A DNA stretch of 64,000 nt from an uncultured Campylobacter sp. (GCF_938039205.1 NZ_CALHVM010000047.1:29401-93400); one strand, 5' to 3'; shown: positions 35,443 to 44,614, counted from the stretch's first letter. Program-made: numbers and translations. The notes: generated from the letters alone by a model not told the origin.

Positions 35443-35896
35443 AATTTTCCTTGATAGCAATATTTTGATTGATTTTTTAGTCGAAGAAAGAGGCGCTCTA
35501 AATTTGGCGGCCGTTAAACTTTTTGAAAATTTTAGTGCTAGTGACACTATTTGTTACTCATTCGGTAGTATAAGCGATGTGGCTTACGTGCTAAAAAAAT
35601 GTTATAAAATTTCAGATGAAATTATTTTGGATTTTTTTAGCGCATTATCGTGGACGTCAAATTTTAAATGTCTACCGCTATCTAATGATGGGCTATCGCT
35701 GGCGTGCGAATACGCAAAGAGCGAGTTAAAATCTGGGCGCAAGATAGACTTTGAGGATGTTTTGCAGTATTTTTGCGCGCTAGAGGGCGGCTGTGAGGCG
35801 ATCGTCACAAACGACAAAACCTTTCCAAAACTACAAATAGCCTTAAAGCGCACGGATGCTAATCTTGAAGATTACGCGCCGAAACAAAAAATTTAA
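35435..35896 (+). CDS. PIN-domain ribonuclease toxin (VapC-like)
   Basis: A 153-residue PIN-domain protein. Acidic active-site residues: Asp in KIFLDSNILIDFL (about residue 7), then the downstream DFEDVLQYF and IVTNDKTF. Toxins of this family cleave tRNA or rRNA when freed from the antitoxin. It is AT-richer than the flanking ispG and dnaB genes, consistent with later acquisition between them. RBS is within the antitoxin gene. All expected catalytic acids appear present. Confidence 0.85.
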   Translation: MAKIFLDSNILIDFLVEERGALNLAAVKLFENFSASDTICYSFGSISDVAYVLKKCYKISDEIILDFFSALSWTSNFKCLPLSNDGLSLACEYAKSELKSGRKIDFEDVLQYFCALEGGCEAIVTNDKTFPKLQIALKRTDANLEDYAPKQKI

Positions 35897-35907
35897 ACGG
35901 ATAAAAA

Positions 35908-37317
35908 ATGGCAAAAGAAAACATCGATATGCACAATCTCTATGATCTAGATATGGAGCGCGCGATCCTCGCGTCCATAATCTATAGCGCGGATAATCTA
36001 AGCGAGATTTTCGATATCCTAAGTCCGTTTGATTTTTACCTGCGCGCTCACGGCGACGTTTACGACGCGATGGTAAAGTGCCTCAATGAAAATTTGCCTG
36101 TAGAAACGGGATTTTTAAAAACCAAGCTGGGAAGTAAATTTGACGAGAACGTGATGAGCGAGATCATCGGCACGAACTCGATCCTGGACGTCAAAAAGTA
36201 CGCCAATGAAATCAAAGAAAAATCTATCAAGCGAAGCTTAGTAAAAATCGCGCACCAGATACCTAGCAAAGTGAGCGAGGATAAGCCTAGTCGCGATATG
36301 GTGGACGAGCTGAGTCAGAGTTTTTATTCGCTAGTGGACGGGCAGAGCGCGGGCGTCGTAAAGGACGCTCCCGTCATCATCGCAGACGTCATCGCGCACC
36401 TAGAAAAGCAAAAGCTACTCGAAGACAAGGATATCGTGGGCATCGACACGGGCTTTCGCCAGCTAAACGAGATGACCAAGGGCTTTAAGCACGGCGATCT
36501 CATCATCATCGCGGCGCGACCTGGCATGGGAAAAACCACGATCTGTCTAAATTTGATGAACCATGTGCTGATGCGCGGCGGCGGCGTGGTGTTTTTCTCG
36601 CTTGAGATGCCGGCCGAGCAGATCATGCTGCGTATGCTAAGCGCTAAAACCTCGATCCCGCTGCAAAACATAATGACTGCCAAAATGGACGACGAGGAGT
36701 GGTCGCGCCTAAGCGACGCATGCGACGATATGGCTAGCCGTAAGCTTTTCGTCTATGACAGCGGCTACGTAAACATCCACCAGATCCGCACGCAGATGCG
36801 CAAGCTCAAGTCCGCCCACCCCGAGATCACGCTGTGCGTCATCGACTATATCGGCCTCATGATGGCGACGTCAAATTTCTCCGACCGCCACTTACAGATC
36901 GCCGAAATCTCGCGCGGACTAAAGCTGCTAGCGCGCGAACTAAACATGCCTATCATCGCGCTTAGTCAGCTAAACCGCAGTCTAGAGTCTCGCGCCAACA
37001 AACGCCCGATGCTAAGCGACCTGCGCGAATCAGGCGCCATCGAGCAGGACGCCGACATGATACTTTTTGTCTACCGCGACGAGGTTTACCGCGAGCAGGA
37101 GGAGAAAGAAGCCGAGAAAAAGGCGCACGCCGAGGGCAAGGAATACGTGCGTAAATTCGTCCCCAACAAGATCGAAGAGGAGGCCGAAATCATCGTGGGT
37201 AAGAACCGAAACGGCCCGGTCGGAACTGTCGAAGTAATATTTCAGAAGGAATTTACGCGCTTTGTCGATAAGAGCTTTGGCGCCGCGCACGTGGCGGAGT
37301 TTAACCCAAACGCCTAA
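35908..37317 (+). CDS. dnaB: Replicative DNA helicase
   Basis: A 469-residue hexameric 5'-3' helicase. It has the N-terminal domain (YDLDMERAILASIIYSADN), a linker, and a RecA-like C-terminal domain with Walker A AARPGMGKTT (about residue 205), Walker B LCVIDYIGLM, IALSQLNRSLESR, and LRESGAIEQDADMI. An acidic insert EEKEAEKKAHAEGKEY lies before the final NRNGPVG segment. PriA, encoded upstream, reloads this helicase. It starts 11 bases after the toxin gene. Confidence 0.96.
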   Translation: MAKENIDMHNLYDLDMERAILASIIYSADNLSEIFDILSPFDFYLRAHGDVYDAMVKCLNENLPVETGFLKTKLGSKFDENVMSEIIGTNSILDVKKYANEIKEKSIKRSLVKIAHQIPSKVSEDKPSRDMVDELSQSFYSLVDGQSAGVVKDAPVIIADVIAHLEKQKLLEDKDIVGIDTGFRQLNEMTKGFKHGDLIIIAARPGMGKTTICLNLMNHVLMRGGGVVFFSLEMPAEQIMLRMLSAKTSIPLQNIMTAKMDDEEWSRLSDACDDMASRKLFVYDSGYVNIHQIRTQMRKLKSAHPEITLCVIDYIGLMMATSNFSDRHLQIAEISRGLKLLARELNMPIIALSQLNRSLESRANKRPMLSDLRESGAIEQDADMILFVYRDEVYREQEEKEAEKKAHAEGKEYVRKFVPNKIEEEAEIIVGKNRNGPVGTVEVIFQKEFTRFVDKSFGAAHVAEFNPNA

Positions 37318-37340
37318 AATGCGCCCTTTAAGCTCAAAAT

Positions 37341-38615
37341 TTGCAAAAGCCGCAACGTAAATCTATCTTTGAAAACGCGCGCGAGGTTTATGTATTTTGC
37401 CTTGCGTGCGCGCTCGTTTTTGCGCTAAATTTGGGATTTAGCTACTATAAATTTCGAGAATTTAAAGCCCAAAACGGCGTTATCCTGCAAGCTAAAATTT
37501 TACAAAACTACGAAAAAACGAACGCAAAAGGCAAAATTTACCGCATTTTGAAGCTAAAAACGAATGATTTTAGCTTTTATACGACGACGCTGGCGGACTT
37601 TGACGCGGGAGCGAACGAGCAAATTTTAATCGGCGCCGAAAACAAAAACGTCAAATTTAAAGAGTATCTAAGCGGCTCGTTTTTTATGCCAAGCTACGGT
37701 ATCTCGGAGCTTCGCTACGTCGCCAGCCCTGAGCCGTTGCGAGATAGAATTTATGATTTTATCTCCGCGCAGCACGAAAGCGAAAAAATAGCCGAGCTTT
37801 TTACCGCGCTTTTTCTTGCCGCACCCGTGGGCAAGGAGCTTAGGCAGGACGTAAATTTCTACGGCGTAGCGCACCTGATCGCGATTTCGGGTTATCATTT
37901 GGGACTGATTTTTGGCTTTTTATATTTTATCATGCGTCCGATCTACCGCTATTTTCAGGCGCGATATTTTCCGTATAGAAACGCCAAATTTGACCTCTCG
38001 GCCGCGATCTTTGCGGTTTTGTTTTGCTATCTTGCGCTGATTGGCTTCGTGCCGTCATTTTTGCGGGCGTTTTTGATGAGTTTGCTGGCGCTGTTTTTAC
38101 TCGCTAGAAACGTGCGCGTCGTTAGCTTTGAGCTTCTTTTTACGGTGATTTGCGCCGCCGTAGCGCTGATGCCGAGTCTGCTTTTTAGCGTAGGATTTTA
38201 CTTTTCTTGCATGGGCGTATTTTATATTTATCTATATTTGCGGCACTTCGGCGAGCGATTTTCAAATTTAAGCAACGCTATCTTGCTAAATTTTTGGGTA
38301 TTTTCGGCGATGATTTTGCCCGTGGTTTACTTTTTCCCTCTCGTTAGCGCCCAGCAGCTAGCCGTCTTGCCGCTCACGCCGCTTTTTAGCCTGTTTTATC
38401 CGATTAGCGCGCTTTTGCACGCATTTGGCGCTGGCGGCGCTCTTGATGAGTATTTGCTAGAATTTCTCTCGTGGCGCGCTAAAGGCGTAAATTTGAACGT
38501 GCCGTTTTGGCTGTTTTTACTCTATAATGCGCTAAGTTTAGCCAGCGTCAAAAGCAAAATTTTAGCCGCCGTTATCGTGCCGCTAAATTTACTCTGCTTT
38601 GCCGCGCTTTTTTAA
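37341..38615 (+). CDS. comEC: ComEC/Rec2-family DNA-uptake channel protein
   Basis: A 424-residue polytopic membrane protein with the competence core LIAISGYHLGLIFGFLYF and LIGFVPSFLRAFLMSLLALF. It transports single-stranded DNA across the inner membrane in natural transformation. It lacks the C-terminal metallo-beta-lactamase-like domain of long ComEC proteins, as is normal in Campylobacter. I use TTG at 37341, 23 bases after dnaB; no good Shine–Dalgarno is seen, so the start is uncertain. Its end overlaps the convergent yihY-type gene by four bases. Confidence 0.9.
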   Translation: MQKPQRKSIFENAREVYVFCLACALVFALNLGFSYYKFREFKAQNGVILQAKILQNYEKTNAKGKIYRILKLKTNDFSFYTTTLADFDAGANEQILIGAENKNVKFKEYLSGSFFMPSYGISELRYVASPEPLRDRIYDFISAQHESEKIAELFTALFLAAPVGKELRQDVNFYGVAHLIAISGYHLGLIFGFLYFIMRPIYRYFQARYFPYRNAKFDLSAAIFAVLFCYLALIGFVPSFLRAFLMSLLALFLLARNVRVVSFELLFTVICAAVALMPSLLFSVGFYFSCMGVFYIYLYLRHFGERFSNLSNAILLNFWVFSAMILPVVYFFPLVSAQQLAVLPLTPLFSLFYPISALLHAFGAGGALDEYLLEFLSWRAKGVNLNVPFWLFLLYNALSLASVKSKILAAVIVPLNLLCFAALF

Positions 38616-39442
38616 GCTTCTTTGTCGTTTTCGCCCGCTTTTTCCAGATACGCGCACAGCTTCACTCCGTAAAGAAATATGATCCACGACACGTAAATCC
38701 ACACGAAAAAGAGCAGCACCACGGAAAACGAACCGTAGATGCTAAGATAGGTTTTGTTGTTTGCGGCGTAAAAGACGAAGATGCTTTTGCCCAGATACCA
38801 GATGAGCGAGGCGACGAATGAGCTAAAAAGCGCGTTTTTTAGCGTGATTTGGCGGTTTATCGAGATGAGATACGTCACGCAAAATATCGCCCAGATGATG
38901 AGGTACGGGAATATGCTGAGAAAATTTATCCACTTCGTGTAGGCGCTGGAGTTTAGCATATCTTGAAATAAATTTGAGAGATAAAAACTAAGTCCAAGCC
39001 CCAAGGGAGCTAGCGTAATGAGCGTCCAATAAGCACTCAGCGAGTTCCAAAATTTACGGCTTTGCGTGTGCATGATGCGGTTGATGACGTACTCGTAATC
39101 GGCAAAAAACATAATCGAGGTAAAGATGATAGCGCCAAGACCGAGGATGCCAAGGCTCGAGCTGTTTTGTAAAAAGGTCTCGATGTAGTTTGAGATCGCG
39201 TCTTGGTTTGAGGGTAGCAGCTGGGCAAATATAAATTCCTTGATCTTAGCGTAATAGACGCTAAAGCTTGGCATCTGCGTAAAGAGCGAAAGCGAGATGA
39301 GCAGCACGGGGATGATGGATAGCATCGTGTGAAAGCTCAGGCTTGATGCGTAGTGCAGCAGCTGTTTGTCCTTAATCTTTAGCATCGCCGTGAGCCAAAT
39401 TTTAAGCGTTTGTCTTATCTTTTCAAATTTTTGCGGGGTCAT
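38612..39442 (-). CDS. YihY/UPF0761 (BrkB-like) membrane protein
   Basis: A 276-residue inner-membrane protein with about six helices. Once annotated as ribonuclease BN, that activity belongs to a different protein. Characteristic start: LLHYASSLSFHTMLSIIPVLLISL, then IMFFADYEYVINRIMHT and YVSWIIFLYGVKLCAYLE near the end. Function unknown. The comEC–yihY–glcD order matches C. jejuni as I recall it, except for the small genes at 39.7–40.4 kb. The 254 bases upstream hold no gene. Confidence 0.9.
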   Translation of the reverse strand: MTPQKFEKIRQTLKIWLTAMLKIKDKQLLHYASSLSFHTMLSIIPVLLISLSLFTQMPSFSVYYAKIKEFIFAQLLPSNQDAISNYIETFLQNSSSLGILGLGAIIFTSIMFFADYEYVINRIMHTQSRKFWNSLSAYWTLITLAPLGLGLSFYLSNLFQDMLNSSAYTKWINFLSIFPYLIIWAIFCVTYLISINRQITLKNALFSSFVASLIWYLGKSIFVFYAANNKTYLSIYGSFSVVLLFFVWIYVSWIIFLYGVKLCAYLEKAGENDKEA

Positions 39443-39696
39443 TTTGGATCCTTAAATTTGAGGTATTTTACTTTAAAATTTTTGAAATTTCGGTTAGATA
39501 AAATTTTATTTATTTTGCGTTTTGCGATATGGCGGTCTTTATGATTATGGAGTTAAATTTGACTGCATTTTGGGTAATAACGGCGTCAAATTTAAAGCGG
39601 TCGGCGGTTTTAAATTTTGTTTTACGGCGGTGAGGTTAAAATCAGTTAAATTCTGTGCGATAATCTTGTCAAATTTGAAGCAATGAGAGTTTACAT

Positions 39697-39891
39697 TTAG
39701 CTTTGCGGTAAGGCTTCTTTTATTATCTTTTTTATCTCGGACAAGCTTTGTTCTTCGTCAGCCACGAGTTCACGCATTTTAAAACCGGCTTCAATGATGG
39801 CGTAGAGCTCGGGCTTAGTGGTTTTCCATCTTTGTAGCGTTCTAGTGGTTATCTTTAAAATTCTGGCTTTGTCTTGTTGGCTGTATTTCAT
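39697..39891 (-). CDS. Small helix-turn-helix-like protein
   Basis: 64 residues: MKYSQQDKARILKITTRTLQRWKTTKPELY reads as a helix-turn-helix (KARILKIT–TRTLQRW), followed by a helical acidic C-terminus EEQSLSEIKKIIKEAL. It is probably a DNA-binding regulator of phage or mobile origin. It is divergent from the 119-residue gene across 118 AT-rich bases and so may control it. Confidence 0.65.
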   Translation of the reverse strand: MKYSQQDKARILKITTRTLQRWKTTKPELYAIIEAGFKMRELVADEEQSLSEIKKIIKEALPQS

Positions 39892-40009
39892 AGCGCAAGT
39901 TTAGCTTTTATAAATTTAATAGCAAATTGCGACATATATTCGTAAATTTATAATAAATTTAGAAATAATGTCGTAAAATCTTATTCAAAATTATATATAA
40001 GGAGTAAAA

Positions 40010-40369
40010 ATGTCCAATGTTGATGTTTTGCGGTTTACATCAGACGAGCTTACGGTCGAAAAATTAGATGAGCTTGTAAAAGCGAAGAAATCATTTTGGG
40101 TGGTTGCTGTGAAAGATATGAGTTATACTGTTCATAAAATTGAAGGATCTATAGAAAAACAGGGTATGAGTTGTAGGGTTTATACAGAAAATAGAAGTTC
40201 TTTGATGGCTGGTTTTGTACCAAACCCACTATTTGTTGCTACTTCTGTAGTGGCTGCAGCAACTGCTGTTGGTACAGCTGTTCATAATTTAGCTACTTAT
40301 GATCCAGATTATGAAATAGGTAAAAATCCTATAAAATCTAAAATAACAGTTACTTTTAAAAAAGAGTAA
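40010..40369 (+). CDS. Hypothetical 119-residue protein with a membrane segment
   Basis: Soluble N-terminal half (FTSDELTVEKLDELVKAKK, FWVVAVKDMSYTVHKIEG), then a hydrophobic Ala/Val-rich stretch (LFVATSVVAAATAVGTAV, residues ~74–91), then YDPDYEIGKN and a beta-like ending KITVTFKKE. No signal peptide. I do not recognise a named family. AT-rich codon choice sets it apart from the flanking glcD and yihY. A −10-like TATATAAGG-type region and RBS AAGGAG precede the ATG. Together with the divergent HTH gene it forms a small accessory insertion between conserved genes. Confidence 0.68.
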   Translation: MSNVDVLRFTSDELTVEKLDELVKAKKSFWVVAVKDMSYTVHKIEGSIEKQGMSCRVYTENRSSLMAGFVPNPLFVATSVVAAATAVGTAVHNLATYDPDYEIGKNPIKSKITVTFKKE

Positions 40370-40538
40370 AATTTAAATTAATAGGTTTAAATATTTTGCT
40401 TCGCTCTTTTTGTAGCTACTAGTATAAGTTGAAGTTTTTGCGACCGAGGCTAACCAAGCAAGTTGCCGCGGAAGCAAAACAAAATTTATTTCTCAAAGAA
40501 AGCACCAGCGTAAGAAAACGCTAACGAGACAACGCTTT
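40370..40538 (-). repeat. Possible degenerate copy of the downstream hairpin repeat
   Basis: Read on the minus strand after the glcD stop there is GTTGTCTCG, then GTTTTGC and GCAAAAAC arms around a core CCGCGGCAACTTGCTTGG that resembles the R1 core, then CTTATACTAG. The similarity is weak and I list it only as a candidate. No gene lies here. Confidence 0.3.
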
Positions 40539-41921
40539 TTACAGCCCCATTTTAAACGGATTTAGGATATTGTTCGGATCAAACGCCTTTTTGATACTTC
40601 TAAAAAGCTCCATCTCTGCGGGCGTAAAGGCAAGCGGCATAAACTCAGCCTTGCTGATGCCGATACCGTGCTCGCCGCTAAGCGTGCCGCCAAGCTCCAC
40701 CGCGATCTTAAAAATTTCCTCGATCGCCTTGTGTCCGCTCTCTACCTGCGCCGGGTCGGCTTTATCCACGACCATGACGTTGGTGTGTACGTTGCCGTCC
40801 CCAGTGTGGCCAAAGCACGGCACCTGCACGCCGTATTTTTCAGCGACGTTGCCGATGCGCCCCAGTAGCTCTGGCAGCTTTGAGCGCGGCACGGTGATGT
40901 CCTCGTTTAGTTTTAAATTCCCGTAGATATTTATCGCTTGCGAGCAGTTGCGGCGGGCAAACCAGATGTCGTTTCGCTCGCTCTCGTCTTTGGCGCGTCT
41001 AAATTCGTTAGCGCCGTTTTCTCTAAACACTCGCTCGATCGTGGCTAGATCCTGCTCTAGGCCGTCTAAAACGTCGCCGTCCACGTCGGTGATGAGCAGC
41101 GCGCCCGCATCTTGCGGTAGGCCTTTGTTGAATTTAGTCTCGACCGCGCGTATGCAAAGAGCGTCTAAAAACTCCATCGCTACGGGCGTCACGCCTGCTG
41201 CCATCGTCTTATAAACGGCGTTCATCGCGGCGTTTACGCTAGGGAAAATTCCCATCGCCGTTTTTCTAAATTTAGGCTTTGCGATGAGTTTTAGCGTGAT
41301 CTCGGTTATTACCGCTAGCGTGCCCTCGCTGGCGATGAGGATGCCTGCGATATTGTAGCCAGCGACGTCCTTTATCGTGCGTTTGCCCGCGCGGATCACT
41401 TCGCCGTTAGGTAGCACCGCTCGTAGCGCCATGACGTAGTCTTTGGTGATGCCGTATTTTGCCGCGCGCATACCGCCCGCGTTTTCGCTGACGTTGCCGC
41501 CTAGCGTCGAGTACTCCTGACTGGCGGGGTCCGGCGGGTAGAAAAGGCCTAGCTTCTCGGCTTCTCGCTGCAAATTTATATTTATACAGCCCGGTTGTAC
41601 GACTGCGACCATGTTTTGCATGTCGATCTCTAGGATTTTGTTCATGTGCTTTTCAAAAGCAAGCACCACGCCGCCCTCGTGCGCCAGCGCCCCGCCCGTA
41701 AAGCCGCTGCCAGCACCCCTAGGCACGATTATGATTTTATTTTCGTTGCAGTATTTTAAAATCTCGCTAACGTCGCGCTCGTCTCTAGGGAAAAGCACGC
41801 CATCAGGCAAATGGCGCTTTTTCGTCGCGTCGTAGCAGTAGGCGATCCTGTGCGCGTCGTCGAAGTAGGCGTTATCGGCGCCTAGTAAATTTACAAAAAA
41901 TTTAGTGTGTTTATCAAGCAT
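40539..41921 (-). CDS. glcD: FAD-linked oxidase, glycolate/D-lactate dehydrogenase type (GlcD-like)
   Basis: A 460-residue flavoprotein of the FAD_binding_4/FAD-oxidase C family. VPRGAGSGFTGGAL and GYNIAGILIASEGTLAVITEITLKL are the FAD-binding parts. The C-terminal domain has FGHTGDGNVHTNV and GEHGIG with the metal-site histidines. It oxidises a 2-hydroxy acid such as glycolate or D-lactate and passes electrons to the respiratory chain. The partner Fe-S subunit is not adjacent. It starts at the stop of the PgbA-like gene (1-base overlap), so the two are co-transcribed. Confidence 0.92.
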   Translation of the reverse strand: MLDKHTKFFVNLLGADNAYFDDAHRIAYCYDATKKRHLPDGVLFPRDERDVSEILKYCNENKIIIVPRGAGSGFTGGALAHEGGVVLAFEKHMNKILEIDMQNMVAVVQPGCININLQREAEKLGLFYPPDPASQEYSTLGGNVSENAGGMRAAKYGITKDYVMALRAVLPNGEVIRAGKRTIKDVAGYNIAGILIASEGTLAVITEITLKLIAKPKFRKTAMGIFPSVNAAMNAVYKTMAAGVTPVAMEFLDALCIRAVETKFNKGLPQDAGALLITDVDGDVLDGLEQDLATIERVFRENGANEFRRAKDESERNDIWFARRNCSQAINIYGNLKLNEDITVPRSKLPELLGRIGNVAEKYGVQVPCFGHTGDGNVHTNVMVVDKADPAQVESGHKAIEEIFKIAVELGGTLSGEHGIGISKAEFMPLAFTPAEMELFRSIKKAFDPNNILNPFKMGL

Positions 41922-42637
41922 TATTTCTCTTTCAAAAGAGCTTTGTAGTGGCGGTCAAAGTCGCTGATCTGCTCCGAGCCCCATTTCCAAAATACCGTAT
42001 CGATGTCCTTGACGCGAGTGTAAAAAGGCAGCTGGTAGTATTTGACCGCGCCGCTTTGGAAGCGTTTTAGCGGCTCGAAACTCTGGCAGTCGGCAAAAAG
42101 CGCTTCGTTATTCATAGCGATAAATATTAGCCCGGCAGCGCTTTGGTTGCACATTTTACGAAAGTCGTCGCGGCTAGGGTTTGGCTTATACTCGTAGCTT
42201 AGGTATGAGCCCACGATGTCCGGATGAATAAAGGTGATATCCTTAAACGCGTTCGTTACTTCGGCGTAAATTTCTTTGTTCGGTACGACGATGAGCGAGC
42301 GGTTGTAGAGGTAGTTTAGGATGATCTCGTCGCCGCTTTTAGGTAAAATTCCTGGTATCGGCAGAGCTTTTTGCGCTAACGTGTCAAATACCTCAAATCG
42401 TACCTTTGCAAAGCCGCCGCCTTTTTGCGTGACGACTGCGCGGGCTATGATTGAGCTTTGAGCGCCGTCAAATTTATGCATCACGACGCCGCTACTACCT
42501 ACGACGATATCTGAGTTGTCTATGATCGTGCCTACGCCATCATCCACGCTTATTAGCGGGGCCTTGTACTCTCTCATCGAAAACTCGGCCGCAAAGCTAA
42601 GGCAAGCCACCGCTAAAAATAAAAGAAATTTTTTCAA
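41921..42637 (-). CDS. PgbA N-terminal-domain-like exported protein
   Basis: A 238-residue protein with a signal peptide (KKFLLFLAVACLSFAAEF). The segment VDDGVGTIIDNSDIVVGSSGVVMHKFDG with SIIARAVV resembles the N-terminal domain of Helicobacter PgbA, named for plasminogen binding. The C-terminal part has a Cys pair (CNQSAAG, ADCQSF). The PgbA–GlcD–M23 neighbourhood also exists in Helicobacter as I recall, so the association is old. Whether it binds plasminogen here is unknown; a cell-envelope role is as likely given the divergent peptidoglycan peptidase. Confidence 0.75.
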   Translation of the reverse strand: MKKFLLFLAVACLSFAAEFSMREYKAPLISVDDGVGTIIDNSDIVVGSSGVVMHKFDGAQSSIIARAVVTQKGGGFAKVRFEVFDTLAQKALPIPGILPKSGDEIILNYLYNRSLIVVPNKEIYAEVTNAFKDITFIHPDIVGSYLSYEYKPNPSRDDFRKMCNQSAAGLIFIAMNNEALFADCQSFEPLKRFQSGAVKYYQLPFYTRVKDIDTVFWKWGSEQISDFDRHYKALLKEK

Positions 42638-42751
42638 AATTTATCTCCTGAAAGTTTGAAATTTTAGCGCTCATTATATCTGAAACTGGCTTAGTTTTGC
42701 AAAATGTAAGTAATTTTCGAGTAAAATACGGCTTTTAAATCAAGGGATTTT

Positions 42752-44614
42752 ATGAAGAAATTTTCATTAGCTTTATTGCTGGCGGTAAATTTATTCGCCG
42801 CCGCACCTATACAATCTACCGTCCAGGAGCTTAGCTGGCCTAGCGGAGATACGTTTTTAACTTTTTTGGAGAAAAATTCCATCCCCCTTTCTCTTTATTA
42901 TGATATGGATTCGGACGATAAGGAGTTTGTGAGCGAGATAACGGCAGGTATTCCGTACCAAATTTTAAGGGACGAAAGCGGCGGATTAAAACAAGTTCTC
43001 ATCCCCATAAACGAAGAGCTTCAAGCGCAAATTTATAAAGATGAAGAGGGTAAATTTAAATTTCAGCTCTCATCGATTTCGTATCAGACTTATAGGCGCG
43101 TACTTAGTATGCCGATCGTATCGAATCCTTCGCAAGATATACTAGAAGCTACGGGTAGCGCGGCGCTAGCGCATGGATTTTATCTAGCTATGAGGAGCGA
43201 AGTGGGCGCTAAAGAGTTTACGAAGCTAAAAAAAGGCGACAGGCTCGCGATGGAGTATACGCAAAAGATGAGACTGGGACGCACGTTCGGCTCTCCTGAG
43301 ATATACTGGGCGACGATTGAAATCAGCGGCAAAAAATACACGGTTTATAAATACGAAAACAAATACTACGACAAAAGCGGCAAGAAAAACGATAAATTTT
43401 TGCTAACTAGACCAATCGCAAACGCTCGTATTACCTCGCCTTTTACGCCCAAGCGCTATCATCCGATACTAAAGCGCTATAAGGCCCATCTAGGCGTGGA
43501 CTACGGCGCTCCTAAGGGCACTCCGATAAAGGCCGCAGGCGAGGGTACGGTAAAATTCGTCGGTACTAAAAGCGGCTACGGCAAGGTAGTAATACTAGGT
43601 CACACTAGCGGTTATGAGACGCTATATGCGCACACTAGCAGCTTTGCTAAAGGTATAAAAAGCGGAGTAAAAGTTAAGCAAGGTCAGCTCATCGCATATG
43701 TAGGAAACACGGGCATGAGTACGGGTTCGCACCTGCATTTCGGCGTTTATAAAAACGGTAACGCTATAAACCCGGAGACCGAGATAAAGGTAGCTAAAAG
43801 CGTATTTGCCTTAAATGAAAGCGCTAAATTTCAAAAATATATAAAACAGTTTGAAAATAAGATAAAAGAGTATGCCAACAAGGATGAAATCCCTGAAAAA
43901 GAGCAAAAATTTGATGCGGCGATGGACTGGGAGCATCCTATAACAGAGCCAAAAGCAGACGTAAATTTGACGATGACGGATGCAAATTCTACCTTTTCTA
44001 GCGGAGATTTAAATTTAACTACGGAGACGAAAAGGGCAGAGGAAAATTTAACTAACATCGGCTCTTTAAAAACCGATATAAATTTGACAAAAGAGACAAA
44101 GGGTGACAACAAGGAAGATAATGCGACCAAAACCGAAGCAAATTTGACGAGCGAGCTCGCAAGCAGCGCCGACGATGTAAATTTGACGGACTCAAATTTA
44201 ACTACGCCTGAGTCAAATTTGACCGTGCAGCCTAAAGCTGAAAGCAACTCCTCTGAAACCAAAACGGATGCGAACGAAACAGCAAATTTAGCCGCGGCAA
44301 AGAGCGCGAAATCGGAGTCAAATTTGACCTCCGCAAAAGCTGCAAGCAAGGCGACAAGCAAAGCCGATCCAAAAAAATCAAGCAAAGAGGCAAAAAAATC
44401 CGAGTCAAATTCGTCCGCTAAAAATAACAAAGACAAACCAAAGCAGACGGATAAGAAAAAGGACAAAAAAAATCAAGAAACCAAAACCGAGTCCAAAAAG
44501 AAAAAGGACGTAAACGCCAGCAAAGATAAGTCTAAAAAGCAAAAAGACGCCGCCGATAAAAAGGCAAAATCAAAAGGCAAAACCGCCGAGTCAAGCGATA
44601 AAAAGAGTAAATAA
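42752..44614 (+). CDS. M23 peptidoglycan peptidase (Csd3/Pgp3-like) with N-glycosylation-sequon tail
   Basis: A 620-residue exported protein. Signal peptide MKKFSLALLLAVNLFAAAP, an N-terminal inhibitory-type domain (~20–210), and a LytM/M23 domain (~225–345) with Zn ligands in HLGVDYG (H, D) and HLHFG. It fits the D,D-endopeptidase/carboxypeptidase family that trims crosslinks and sets helical shape in Campylobacter and Helicobacter. Residues ~395–620 are an added low-complexity tail: residues 403–590 carry fifteen D/E-X-N-X-S/T sequons (NLT, NST, NAT, NET, NSS, NAS types), then a Lys/Ser-rich end. Most sequons are spelled with the abundant AAATTTGAC or AAATTTAAC word. Confidence 0.9.
   Translation: MKKFSLALLLAVNLFAAAPIQSTVQELSWPSGDTFLTFLEKNSIPLSLYYDMDSDDKEFVSEITAGIPYQILRDESGGLKQVLIPINEELQAQIYKDEEGKFKFQLSSISYQTYRRVLSMPIVSNPSQDILEATGSAALAHGFYLAMRSEVGAKEFTKLKKGDRLAMEYTQKMRLGRTFGSPEIYWATIEISGKKYTVYKYENKYYDKSGKKNDKFLLTRPIANARITSPFTPKRYHPILKRYKAHLGVDYGAPKGTPIKAAGEGTVKFVGTKSGYGKVVILGHTSGYETLYAHTSSFAKGIKSGVKVKQGQLIAYVGNTGMSTGSHLHFGVYKNGNAINPETEIKVAKSVFALNESAKFQKYIKQFENKIKEYANKDEIPEKEQKFDAAMDWEHPITEPKADVNLTMTDANSTFSSGDLNLTTETKRAEENLTNIGSLKTDINLTKETKGDNKEDNATKTEANLTSELASSADDVNLTDSNLTTPESNLTVQPKAESNSSETKTDANETANLAAAKSAKSESNLTSAKAASKATSKADPKKSSKEAKKSESNSSAKNNKDKPKQTDKKKDKKNQETKTESKKKKDVNASKDKSKKQKDAADKKAKSKGKTAESSDKKSK

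Noticed and set aside
43831..44466. Minus-strand frame of 211 codons opposite the M23 tail
   Set aside because: It is produced by the repetitive codons of the sequon tail read backwards (SVKF/FAS repeats), with no RBS or recognisable domain.
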